Source: Jiangella gansuensis DSM 44835 (GTDB lineage: Bacteria; Actinomycetota; Actinomycetes; Jiangellales; Jiangellaceae). From it: 64,000 nt of DNA. Below, piece by piece: positions 8,097 to 16,603 of the stretch (the first letter of the stretch is position 1; each line of letters begins with the position of its first letter). The stretch is from NCBI RefSeq assembly GCF_000515395.1, contig NZ_KI911782.1, forward strand, positions 3,594,606 through 3,658,605, in the 5' to 3' direction. Both the position numbers and the translations under genes were made by a program. The notes under the pieces are model-generated. The model had not been told where the DNA came from. It worked only from the letters and a program-made list of their open reading frames with translations, and made no database searches.

Positions 8097-11000
8097 ATGG
8101 CTGCAGCGCGTTCCTCGTCCCGTCGTCTCTTCGCCGCCGTGGCGGCCGTCGGTCTGGGGGTGTCGCTGCTGGTCACCAGCGGCGCCGGCGCCCAAGAAGA
8201 CCCGGTTCCCGGCGACGAGCCCGCCCTGGAGGCCTACACCGCGCAGGTCAGCGCGCAGGAGGCCGCGGCGATCGTCGCCGACGGCCTGGACGTGACCGCG
8301 ACCGAACCCACCGACACCGGCCTCACCGTCGACCTGGTCCTCAGCGACGAGGAGGTCCGCGCGCTGCGTGGCCGGGGCATCGACGTCCGGGTCAAGCGCA
8401 ACGAGGACGGGCTGAGCGCCAGGCAGCTGACCGCCCAGCAGTCCGCCGACGGCTACGACGTCTGGCGGTCGTGGGACGAGCCGGGCGGCCTGCGCGACGA
8501 ACTGTACGAGCTGGCGCGCCGCAACCCGCAGATCGTCAAGCTCGTCGTTCTCGGCGAGACCTACAACGGCCGCGAGATCATCGCCGTGAAGCTGACGCAG
8601 GGAGCCCGCGGCATCGCCGACGGCACCCGCCCGGCGGTGCTCTACAGCTCGTTGCAGCATGCCCGGGAATGGATCTCCGGCGAGGTCAACAGGCGGTTGC
8701 TGAACTGGTTCGTCGACGGCTGGCGGGCGAACGACCGCGAGGTCCGGAGCATGCTGCGGCGCAACGAGTACTGGTTCATGCTGGTCGCCAACCCCGACGG
8801 CTACGAGTACACGTTCGACGCCGAGCGGCTGTGGCGGAAGAACCTGCGCGACAACGACGGCGACGGCACCGTTTCGCTGCTGGACGGCGTGGACCCGAAC
8901 CGCAACTATCCCGAGCACTTCGGGTACGACGAGGAAGGGTCGTCGTCGCTGGTGTCCAGCGACACCTACCGCGGGCCGTCGGCCGCATCGGAGCCGGAGA
9001 CGCAGGCGATGATGTCGCTCTACGACCGAGTCCGCTTCGCCTTCCACATCAACTGGCATTCGACGGGGGAGTGGCTGCTCTACCCGGAGGGCTGGCAGAT
9101 CGGCACGCCCACCGCCGACGACCCGATCTACTACGCGCTGTCCGGCAACCGCGACAACCCGACGATCCCCGGCTGGGAGCCCGGGCTGTCGTCGGACGTG
9201 CTGTACGTGACCAACGGCGAGACCACCGACTTCGCCCACGCCCAACGCGGCACGCTGGCCTGGACCCCCGAGCTGGGGGAGGGCATTCCGGGCAGCGGGT
9301 TCGTCTTCCCCGACGACGAGGCGCTGATCCAGGCCGAGTTCGAGAAGACGCTGCCGTTCGCGCTGGACGTGGCGAAGTCGGCCGCCGACCCGGCCAACCC
9401 GGTGTCGCACCTGGGCCTGACGACCAAGCCGTTCTACCTGGAGAGCGAGGACACCTACAAGACCGGCCTGCCGCAGGCGAACTTCACGTTCGACTACTCC
9501 TACGGCGACCCGCAGGAGGTACGGGTGCTGGCGCAGCGCGACCTCGGCGAGGTGACGCTGAAGTACAGCGTGAACGGCGGTGCCGAGGTCAGCGCACCCA
9601 CCGAGGAGTGGAAGGGCGGTGACCGATACGGCGGGACGGCCGTGCACTACCGCGTCATGAGCGGCGTGGTCACCGGCACCGATCCGGGCGACAAGGTCGA
9701 GGTGTGGTTCGAAGGTGGCGGCGCTACCAGCGAGTCGTTCACGTACACGGCGGTCGAGGAGTCCGGCGACGACGTGCTGGTGCTGGCGGCCGAGGACTAC
9801 ACCGGCGCGTCCCCGGTGCAGGCCGGCGGGCCGAACCACCTCGACGCGTACACCGACGCTTTGACGGCGAACGGTGTCGCCTTCGACGTGTACGACGTGG
9901 ACGCGCAGGGCCGGGTGGCGCCCGACGCCCTCGGCGTGCTGTCGCACTACGACGCCGTCGTCTGGTACACCGGCGACGATGTCGTCACCCGCGAGCCCGG
10001 GTGGGCGGCCGGCAACGCCTCCCGCCTGGCCATGGACGAACTGCTCGAGGTCCGCGACTTCCTCAACGAGGGCGGCCGGGTGCTCTACACCGGGGCGTGG
10101 GCGGGTACCCAGTACACCCAGAACGCCGGGCTGCAGCAGTACGACCCGACGGCGGCGAACGCCCAGTGCACCGCCGACCCGGCCGTCACGGAGCGCTGCC
10201 GGGCGCTGGCCGGCTCCGGCGACTTCACCAACGACGTCCTGCAGTACTGGCTGGGCGCCTACCTGGTGGTCGACAACGGCGGGACCGGCGAGGACGGCAC
10301 CTTGCTCGACGTCCTGGGGGTCGACACCCCGTTCACCGGGCTCGCCTGGGGGTTCGACGGCGCGGGCAACCAGAACCACAGCAACTCGCTGATCACCACC
10401 AGCGGCGTGCTCGACCCGGCGCGGTACCCGCAGTTCGAGAGTTGGGTGTCGGCACGCTGGGACCGGGAAGGCGGGCCGTTCGAGCCGCACACCGGCGACT
10501 TCTACGTGTACTCGCAGATCGCCGACGTCTCGTACAAGCGGCTGACGAACACGATCAGCGTCCCGGCCGGCGGCGCCACCGTGTCGTTCTGGACGTCCTA
10601 CGACACCGAGGCCGCCTGGGACCACCTGTTCGTCGAGGCCCGGCCGGTCGGCACCGACGACTGGACCACGCTGCCGGACCAGAACGGGCACACGACGCAG
10701 GACACCGCCGGCGGCAGTTGTCCTGCCGGGTGGAACGACCTGCATCCGCGGCTGGAGCAATACCAGACCGTCGTCGACGACCAGACCTGCCTGCCCACGG
10801 GTACCACCGGTGGGTGGTGGGCGGCGTCGGGCAACTCCGGCGGCTGGCAGCAGTGGGAGGTCGACCTGTCGGCGTACGCGGGCAGCGACGTCGAGCTGTC
10901 CATCAGCTACGCCAGCGACTGGGCGGTCCAGGGCCTGGGCGTGTTCGTCGACGACATCGAGGTGTCGACCGGCGACGGGACGACGTCGTTCGAGACCGAC

Positions 11001-11207
11001 CTCGGCGGTTGGGAGGTCACCGGTGCGCCGGAGGGCAGCGCACCCAACGCGAACGACTATGTCCGCACGACGGCGGCCGGCTTCCCGGAGGCGGCCGTGG
11101 TGGCCACGCCGGGGTCGCTGTACGCCGGGTTCGGCCTGGAGGGGATCGACGACCCCGCCGACCGGGCCGCCGTGATGGGCCGGGCGGTGGAGTACCTTCT
11201 GCGCTGA
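8097..11207 (+). CDS. Secreted M14 zinc carboxypeptidase with C-terminal accessory domains
   Basis: A 1036-residue exported metallopeptidase. It has a signal peptide (LFAAVAAVGLGVSLLVTSGAGAQ), a short propeptide-like region, and the M14 catalytic domain at about residues 110-425. Zinc ligands are H188 and E191 (QHAREWISGE) and a later His in FHINWHSTGEW (about 317-321). The catalytic Glu is E392 in TPELGEG. YWFMLVANPDGYEYTF and DPNRNYPEHF are further family motifs. The ~600 C-terminal residues include an immune-inhibitor-A-like region (GGWWAASGNSGGWQQWEVDL, ELSISYASDW) that may bind substrate. It probably degrades extracellular peptides. It ends just before a family A palindrome. Confidence 0.9.
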   Translation: MAAARSSSRRLFAAVAAVGLGVSLLVTSGAGAQEDPVPGDEPALEAYTAQVSAQEAAAIVADGLDVTATEPTDTGLTVDLVLSDEEVRALRGRGIDVRVKRNEDGLSARQLTAQQSADGYDVWRSWDEPGGLRDELYELARRNPQIVKLVVLGETYNGREIIAVKLTQGARGIADGTRPAVLYSSLQHAREWISGEVNRRLLNWFVDGWRANDREVRSMLRRNEYWFMLVANPDGYEYTFDAERLWRKNLRDNDGDGTVSLLDGVDPNRNYPEHFGYDEEGSSSLVSSDTYRGPSAASEPETQAMMSLYDRVRFAFHINWHSTGEWLLYPEGWQIGTPTADDPIYYALSGNRDNPTIPGWEPGLSSDVLYVTNGETTDFAHAQRGTLAWTPELGEGIPGSGFVFPDDEALIQAEFEKTLPFALDVAKSAADPANPVSHLGLTTKPFYLESEDTYKTGLPQANFTFDYSYGDPQEVRVLAQRDLGEVTLKYSVNGGAEVSAPTEEWKGGDRYGGTAVHYRVMSGVVTGTDPGDKVEVWFEGGGATSESFTYTAVEESGDDVLVLAAEDYTGASPVQAGGPNHLDAYTDALTANGVAFDVYDVDAQGRVAPDALGVLSHYDAVVWYTGDDVVTREPGWAAGNASRLAMDELLEVRDFLNEGGRVLYTGAWAGTQYTQNAGLQQYDPTAANAQCTADPAVTERCRALAGSGDFTNDVLQYWLGAYLVVDNGGTGEDGTLLDVLGVDTPFTGLAWGFDGAGNQNHSNSLITTSGVLDPARYPQFESWVSARWDREGGPFEPHTGDFYVYSQIADVSYKRLTNTISVPAGGATVSFWTSYDTEAAWDHLFVEARPVGTDDWTTLPDQNGHTTQDTAGGSCPAGWNDLHPRLEQYQTVVDDQTCLPTGTTGGWWAASGNSGGWQQWEVDLSAYAGSDVELSISYASDWAVQGLGVFVDDIEVSTGDGTTSFETDLGGWEVTGAPEGSAPNANDYVRTTAAGFPEAAVVATPGSLYAGFGLEGIDDPADRAAVMGRAVEYLLR

Positions 11208-11212
11208 CCCGA

Positions 11213-11269
11213 CCCGTGATCATGTTCCCTCGCGGCCGCTCAGCGACCGCGAGGGAACATGATCACGGG
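11213..11269. repeat. TGATCA palindrome, family A copy 2
   Basis: 23-bp arms built on TGATCATGTTCCCTCGCGG, with an 11-nt loop unlike that of the other copies. It separates the converging carboxypeptidase and phosphodiesterase genes. The phosphodiesterase stop codon (11263-11265 on the minus strand) is the TGA of the right-hand TGATCA. Confidence 0.85.
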
Positions 11270-13158
11270 GTAGCGAGCGCCGCGGCGTCTGCCGCGATGA
11301 GTTCGGCGAGCTCGGCGGGCAGTTGCTGGCCGCCGACGCCGCTCCGCGCGATCGAGCCCACCCGCAGCCAGTCCTCGCGGTCGATGGCGCGCAGCAGTTG
11401 GTCGCGCAGCGTGCGGTGGACGTCCGGGCCGGTCGCGAGCCGGACCAGCCCGGCGGTGGACGGCTGTACGGTGACCGTCGCGGCGGCGGTGGCGGTGCCG
11501 TTGACCCCCACGGCGGTCACCTCGACGACGTGGTCGCCGGCGGTCAGGCTGTCGACGGCGATCGGCTCGCCCTCGGCGACCGGCTCGCCGTCGAGCGTCA
11601 CCTCGATCGTCTCGGCCCGCTCGGACGTGACCGCCGGGACGAGCATCTCGCCGCGGGTGAGGACGGCGCCGTCGGCCGGCGCGGCGATGGCGACGGTGGG
11701 CGCGTCGGGGACGGTCTGGACGTGCCGGGCGTTCCAGCCGACCAGCGCGCCGGGGCGGTTGGTGATGACGCCGTCGACGCCGAGATCACGCAGGATGCGC
11801 CACTGCTCGGGGTCGTCGATGGTGTACGGCATCACCGCGATCTCCGCCGCGTGCAGGTCGGCGACGGCCTCGGGCCGGTTCTGCAGCGCCGTCCACGACG
11901 GGTTGTATGTCACGACGCCGAAGTCGCGCGCCACGGCGACCGGGTCGGCGTCCAGGGTGGAACGCAGCAGCCCGAGCCGCAGCTCCGGCTCGATCTGGGC
12001 GACGTCGCGCAGCACCTGTTCGTCGAAGCTCTGCAGGATGGTCTGCTCGACCAGTCCGTGCTCGCGCAGCAGGTCGACCGTCGTCGTCAGTTCGGCTGCC
12101 GTCTCCGGGCCCTTGACCTCCAGCAACAGCATCGGCGCCCGGCCGCGCATCATGGGCAGGATGTCCGCCAGCAGCGGCACCGGCTGCCCGGCGAACGCCG
12201 GCGAGAACCACATGCCGGCGTCCAGGGTCGCGACGTACTCCGACGTCACCAGGGGCAGCGCGCCGGTGCCGTCGGTGGTGCGGTCGAGCGTGTTGTCGTG
12301 CAGGATGACCGGCACGCCGTCGGCGCTGCTGGCTACGTCCACCTCGACGTAGTCGGCGCCGCTGCGCAGGGCGGATTCCACGGCGGCGAGGGTGTTCTCG
12401 GGTGCGACGCTGGAGTAGCCGCGGTGCGCGACGACGGCCGGCACCGACGCCGGTCCGACCGGCCGGGTCACGGGCTCCTCCTCGAGTTCGGAGACGATGA
12501 CGTCGTCGAAGGATACGGTGGCGCCGTTCACGACGAACCCGAGGACTCCCGCGTCGGAGCGGATCAGCGCGGACGTGCTCATGACCGGCTGGCCGTCGAA
12601 GATCCAGGTGGCGCGGCTACCACGCACCTCGACGGCGACCCGGACGTCGCGACCGGTGCCGGCGGCGTGCGGCGCGGCCGCGGTGTTGGTGACGTTCCAC
12701 GAGTCCGATGCGGTGCGCTGGGCGAACTCCAGGCCGTTCGACGCCGTCGTGCCGCTGCGCATCGTGGCGATCCACCACGGGGTGGCGCCGTCGGGCGCGA
12801 TGTCCAGTGCGACCGCCGTCCACCGGGCCGCGTTGACGACCTGCTCGAACCGGGCGGTCACCTCGATCCGGTAGTTGCGCAGGTGCGAGCCGAACGTGAT
12901 GCGCGACTGCTGCGACGACGACGCGCTCACTCCGACGAGGCGTCCGTCGGACACCGACCAGTCACCCTCGGCGGGGTTCCACCCCGCGGGGAGCTCGCCG
13001 CCGGAGAAGTCCTCGGTGAGGACCACGACCGGCTCGTCGGCGTCGTCGGCGGCGGATGATTCCGGCGCCGCCGCGGCGGACGACGGCAGCGCCGCCAGGG
13101 CGAGCGCTGCCGTCGTCAACGCGGCAGTGAGCGGGGCGAACGGACGTAGTCGGCGCAC
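11263..13158 (-). CDS. Secreted glycerophosphodiester phosphodiesterase with N-terminal LamG-like domain
   Basis: A 631-residue exported enzyme. A signal peptide (residues ~1-31) is followed by a jelly-roll-like domain (about 45-225: FSGGELPAGWNPAEGDWSVSDG ... VSFDDVIVSE). The GDPD TIM barrel spans about 240-480. Catalytic and metal residues are H245-R246 (VAHRG), E254-N255 (PENT), E272/D274 (VEVDV) and H287-D288 (LHDNT). An Ig-like domain and a short repeat-type tail follow. It hydrolyses deacylated phospholipids to glycerol-3-phosphate outside the cell, which fits a phosphate-scavenging role along with the nearby phoX genes. Its stop codon lies inside the palindrome. Confidence 0.9.
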   Translation of the reverse strand: MRRLRPFAPLTAALTTAALALAALPSSAAAAPESSAADDADEPVVVLTEDFSGGELPAGWNPAEGDWSVSDGRLVGVSASSSQQSRITFGSHLRNYRIEVTARFEQVVNAARWTAVALDIAPDGATPWWIATMRSGTTASNGLEFAQRTASDSWNVTNTAAAPHAAGTGRDVRVAVEVRGSRATWIFDGQPVMSTSALIRSDAGVLGFVVNGATVSFDDVIVSELEEEPVTRPVGPASVPAVVAHRGYSSVAPENTLAAVESALRSGADYVEVDVASSADGVPVILHDNTLDRTTDGTGALPLVTSEYVATLDAGMWFSPAFAGQPVPLLADILPMMRGRAPMLLLEVKGPETAAELTTTVDLLREHGLVEQTILQSFDEQVLRDVAQIEPELRLGLLRSTLDADPVAVARDFGVVTYNPSWTALQNRPEAVADLHAAEIAVMPYTIDDPEQWRILRDLGVDGVITNRPGALVGWNARHVQTVPDAPTVAIAAPADGAVLTRGEMLVPAVTSERAETIEVTLDGEPVAEGEPIAVDSLTAGDHVVEVTAVGVNGTATAAATVTVQPSTAGLVRLATGPDVHRTLRDQLLRAIDREDWLRVGSIARSGVGGQQLPAELAELIAADAAALATP

Positions 13159-13252
13159 GAGTGCCTCCAGCGGGCTGTCGGGGTGCCCGAATCATACGGA
13201 TCCGGGCTGAATGCGCGCCGACGTTCAGGTGAAGCCTTGCCCGGCGATCCGG

Positions 13253-13597
13253 TCAGGGGACGTCGGTGACGGTGGCGACGACCTCGTCGAAGCGCAGGCC
13301 GCCGCTGGTGCGGCCGGAGACGAGGGCGCCCTTGTCGAGCACGAGGGCGACGCGGGTGGCCGGGCCGTGCCAGACGCCGTCGTTCGCGCCGCCGAAGTGC
13401 AGGTAGTTGGTGCCGCTGTCGAAGTCGGACACCACGATCTCCTGCCAGGCACCGGACGGGGTGAAGGCGAGGCTCTGCTGGTGGGTCTGGCCGGTGCTGT
13501 CGGTGACACGCAGACCCACCCGCTGGGCCGTGGTGGCGCGGACCCAGAACGTGAGCTTGCGCAGGGTGAGGTTGGGGACGGGTCGGGAGACCTGCAC
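13253..13597 (-). pseudogene. Orphan C-terminal carbohydrate-binding-like domain (fragment)
   Basis: About 114 residues in a beta-rich pattern (LRKLTFWVRATTAQRVGLRVTD, WQEIVVSDFDSG, GPATRVALVLDKGAL, LRFDEVVATV) like the accessory domains at the end of secreted glycosidases. No signal peptide or catalytic part precedes it. The frame meets a stop about 35 bp above GTG 13597, and the sequence there is noticeably AT-richer. I read it as the tail of a larger gene that lost its 5' part, next to the damaged alginate-lyase-family gene. A free-standing small protein is less likely. Confidence 0.5.
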
Positions 13598-13616
13598 CCC
13601 TTGGGGGTCGACTGCG

Positions 13617-13628
13617 CAAAAGGTTTTG
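13617..13628. promoter_or_regulatory. LacI/GntR-operator-like palindrome
   Basis: CAAAA and TTTTG flank a GG centre in a locally AT-rich stretch about 90 bp upstream of the alginate-lyase-family gene. Sugar-operon repressors often bind such sites. No repressor gene is adjacent, so this remains a guess. Confidence 0.25.
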
Positions 13629-13714
13629 TGAGACTACATGATGGACAGTACGAACCCGCAAGAGCGCCTCGCCGCCGGACGGCGGTCGGCAGCGGATGAG
13701 GAGACGATCACAGA

Positions 13715-14880
13715 ATGCCGGCATTCCTGATACCCGACTCGACGTGGGGCGAGGCGACACGGGCAGTGGCGAGCGATCCCACGGCGCGCGCCGCACTCGT
13801 CGGCGAATGCGCAGCGCTACGCCGGGCACCGTTCCAGAGCGTGACGGACAAGGCCGCGCCGGCACCGGGCGGCTCTCTGCACGACTACCTGAGCATGGCG
13901 CCGTACTGGTGGCCCGATCCGGACTCGCCCGGCGGGCTCCCATGGGTGCGTCGCGACGGCGAGGTCAACCCCGGGTCGCTGGACTACGACAACATCCGCC
14001 TCGACGCCATGTGCCACGCGGTGACCTCGGCGGTGGTGGCGCACCGGGCGATCGGCAGCGACGAGGACGCTCACTTCGCGGGACGGTACCTCGCGCACTG
14101 GTTCCTCGACCCGGCCACCAGGATGAACCCGAATCTCGACCATGCCCAGGCCATTCCGGAGTCACGCAGGGCCGCGGAATCGGGATCATCGACACCGTCG
14201 GCCTGGTCTACCTCATCGACGCGGTGGGGCAGCTCCGGCCCGGCCCGACGTGGTCGGCGGAGGACCTCGACGAACTGCGGCAGTGGTTCTCGGACTACCT
14301 CGACTGGCTACTCACCAGCGAGAACGGCCGTTCCGAACGCGACGAGCCCAACAACCACGGCACCTGGTTCGACGCCCTGGTGGTGGCGTACGCGATCTTC
14401 ACCGGCCGCACCGAGGTGGCGGTGCGGCAGCTCGAGCAACACACCGCCGGCCGGCTGGAGACCCAGATCGCCGGCGACGGCAGTATGCCGCACGAGCAGC
14501 GACGCACGTTGTCCTTGACGTACTCCGCGTTCAACCTGCTGGGGTTCTTGTGCCTGGCGGCGCTGTCCCGCCACGTCGGGGTCGACCTCTGGCGGCACGG
14601 CGACGCTCTGGCGCGAGCGGTGGGCCATCTGGTGCCGTTTCTCACCGGCCGGCGGGCCTGGGCGTATCCGCAGATCGTGCCGTTCGATCGATACGTCGTG
14701 CCGCACGTGCTGGCCCTCACGCGGACGCATCGCGAGGACGCGGCCGCATACGCCGAGCTGCCCCAGCATCAGCTGATGTTCTCCCGTTCCAGGATCGCCA
14801 GCCGCCGGATCCCGCCGGCGGCGTCGCTGGGTCAGGAAGCCGCGACGTCCCAGGTGCGCAGACGTCCGCACATGCCGTAG
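13715..14880 (+). pseudogene. Alginate-lyase-family gene with a one-base frameshift
   Basis: The reading frame from ATG 13715 gives YWWPDPDSPGGLPWVRRDG and LDHAQAIP, typical of the alginate lyase (PF05426) family, then loses sense after codon ~148. Family sequence resumes one frame over as VTQGRGIGIIDTVGLVYLIDAV and NNHGTWFDALVVAYAIF through to the stop at 14880. Adding one G to the GG at 14158-14159 restores ...HAQAIPGVTQGRGIGII.... It is therefore a recent pseudogene or a base-calling error. A GGAG ribosome site lies just upstream. No signal peptide is seen. Its 3' end overlaps the convergent cupin gene by 49 bp. Confidence 0.8.
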
Positions 14881-15563
14881 CGGTAGGTCTCCTCACGCCG
14901 GGCGCCGAGGTGCACCGACGCGCCGGACAGGTGTGGTGCCCGGCCGTCGGCGAGGTCGCCGAGTGCCTGATCAGTGGCGTCGACGGCGGCGCGCACGTTG
15001 CGTGCCCAGGTCTCGCGCCAGCCCGGTACGCGCGCCGTCACCAGCGCTGCCGCCGTCTCGTGCAGTGCCGTCAGGGCGCCCGGTCCGTCGGCGGCCACCG
15101 CGTCGCGCAGCTGCGCGTACCCCTCCAGGGCGAGGTCGCGCCGGCGCCGGGCGGCGGTCGCGAGCGTGTCGTCGTCGGTGGTGTCGGGGAGAGCCGCGGC
15201 CGCGGCGTAGCGCTCGGGGTCGGCGAGGACCTCCGGGGGGAACGTGAACACCGCGTCGCCGGCCTCGGGCAGCCCGGCGTTCTGCATGACGACGACGATC
15301 TCCAGGCCGCCGTCGTTGACCAGCCGGTGCACGGTGCCGGGCGTGAACCACAACACGGTGCCGGGGGAGAGCGGGTGCTCGCCGACGCCGGCGCCGCTGA
15401 GCGTCTGCAGCCGCCCCTTGCCGCCGACGACGACGTAGCCCTCGCCGGACGCGGTGTGCAGGTGCGGCGAGCCGCCCGCGAGCCCGTCCGCCGTCGGCCA
15501 GTCGTAGACGGTGAGGTGACTGACGGCGGTGCCGCCGGGGAAGCCGGGTCGGTCAGCTGTCAT
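14832..15563 (-). CDS. Cupin domain protein
   Basis: A 243-residue protein with one N-terminal cupin barrel. SPHLHTASGEGYVVVGGKGRLQ supplies the metal-binding His/Glu set, and PGTVLWFTPGTVHRLVNDGG supplies the second motif. The C-terminal ~110 residues are helical and Ala-rich without recognised identity. Catalysis and ligand are unknown. The ATG at 15563 overlaps the stop of the DUF6807 gene as ATGA, so the two are co-translated and probably serve one carbohydrate-related process with the adjacent lyase-family gene. Confidence 0.78.
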   Translation of the reverse strand: MTADRPGFPGGTAVSHLTVYDWPTADGLAGGSPHLHTASGEGYVVVGGKGRLQTLSGAGVGEHPLSPGTVLWFTPGTVHRLVNDGGLEIVVVMQNAGLPEAGDAVFTFPPEVLADPERYAAAAALPDTTDDDTLATAARRRRDLALEGYAQLRDAVAADGPGALTALHETAAALVTARVPGWRETWARNVRAAVDATDQALGDLADGRAPHLSGASVHLGARREETYRYGMCGRLRTWDVAAS

Positions 15564-16504
15564 GGTGCCTCCACCTGGTCGTCGGTCAGCGCCCGCGTGC
15601 CCAGGTTGGCCAGCGCCGCGGCGCGGTCCGGGTCGGCGCCGTCGTCGGCGATCACGACGGCGTAGGAGAACCGCAGCGTGCGGCCAGCCTCGAACGGTAG
15701 TTCCTCGCTGAAGAACGGTGCCGGGCAGACCGCCGCGAACGCCTCGGTGCGCACGAACCACTGCGGCGGGTGCGCCGGGTTGTCCGTGTGGTCCACGATG
15801 ACGACGGTGGACGCGGCGCCGGTGCCGTCGTGCTTGCCGGTGAAGCCCATCCAGGGCGCGCGCTGCCCGCGCAGCTCGTCACCGCCGGCGACGCCCGGAG
15901 CGAGCACCGTCCCGCCGGTGAACGATCGCGGGCCGCGCCAGAACAGCCCGCCGTAGCCGGCGTTGTCGCGGCCGGCCGTAGTAGGGCTGCCGATCATGAT
16001 GGTGGCGTCCGTGACGTTGGTCATGGCGGTGTCGAACCGCAGGGTCCAGGCGCCCTGTTCAGGCGCGACGGTGACGGTGACCGCCCGGTCCTCCTCGACG
16101 ATGCGGCGGCCGGGCTGAGTGATCCAGGCCAGGTCGTGCCGGATGCGGACCCGGTCCGGCAGTGCGTCGAGCGCGGTGAGCCGCTCGTGCACCATGGCAC
16201 CGTTGTTGTCGCGCTGCACGTACCCGCCGTCGGCGTGGGAGTAGGTGCGGCCGCCCCAGAAGTTGTCGTGGCCCATGTGCGGCAGCGACCAGGCCAGGCC
16301 CTTGTGCCAGACGTGGTCGTGCGGGCGCAGCACGGTGACCAGCTCGCCGGCCAGGGTGCGGATGGGGTGCGCGTAAGGGCGGGGGGACTCCCGCTGCGGG
16401 TTATCCGGCCGGTAGACGTAGTCGAGCAGTTCGGCGCCGTCGTAGGTGACGTGGACCGAGATCCCGACGTCGTGCACGCATCCGAAAGTCATCAAGCTCC
16501 CCAA
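15560..16504 (-). CDS. DUF6807 / PmoA-like family protein
   Basis: A 314-residue beta-rich protein of the PmoA-like (DUF6807) family. Family motifs include YRPDNPQRESPRPYAHPI near residue 30, RPHDHVWHKGLAWSLPH around 60-76 and NFWGGRTYSH. Members lie in polysaccharide-use clusters, but their activity is not settled and the methane-oxygenase name is historical. It is the first gene of a two-gene operon with the cupin protein. A start at Met5 is possible. It lies downstream of phoX1, separated from it by a family B palindrome. Confidence 0.8.
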   Translation of the reverse strand: MGSLMTFGCVHDVGISVHVTYDGAELLDYVYRPDNPQRESPRPYAHPIRTLAGELVTVLRPHDHVWHKGLAWSLPHMGHDNFWGGRTYSHADGGYVQRDNNGAMVHERLTALDALPDRVRIRHDLAWITQPGRRIVEEDRAVTVTVAPEQGAWTLRFDTAMTNVTDATIMIGSPTTAGRDNAGYGGLFWRGPRSFTGGTVLAPGVAGGDELRGQRAPWMGFTGKHDGTGAASTVVIVDHTDNPAHPPQWFVRTEAFAAVCPAPFFSEELPFEAGRTLRFSYAVVIADDGADPDRAAALANLGTRALTDDQVEAP

Positions 16505-16538
16505 CAGTTCCGGAAAGCGCTATCCTCTCACAACGCCG

Positions 16539-16590
16539 ATGATCATCAAGGGTTGACCCGGCCAGGACCGGATCAACCCTTGATGATCAT
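16539..16590. repeat. TGATCA palindrome, family B copy 2
   Basis: 23-bp arms starting ATGATCATCAAGGGTTGA with one mismatch, and a 6-nt loop. It begins 13 bp after the stop of the first phoX gene in its direction of transcription. No T-run follows. It is probably the phoX terminator. Confidence 0.8.
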
Positions 16591-16603
16591 GAGATGGGCG
16601 GTG

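Noticed and set aside
8067-10760. 897-codon minus-strand open frame opposite the carboxypeptidase
   Set aside because: Arg/Val/Gly-rich shadow of a GC-rich gene; no motifs, and the sense gene has complete M14 motifs.
9704-12352. 882-codon plus-strand frame spanning two real genes and a palindrome
   Set aside because: Low-complexity Arg/Gly sequence, crosses convergent genes, no family resemblance.
13116-13943. 275-codon minus-strand frame across the lyase-family and C-terminal-domain loci
   Set aside because: Does not match either family; the real domain sequence is in another frame.
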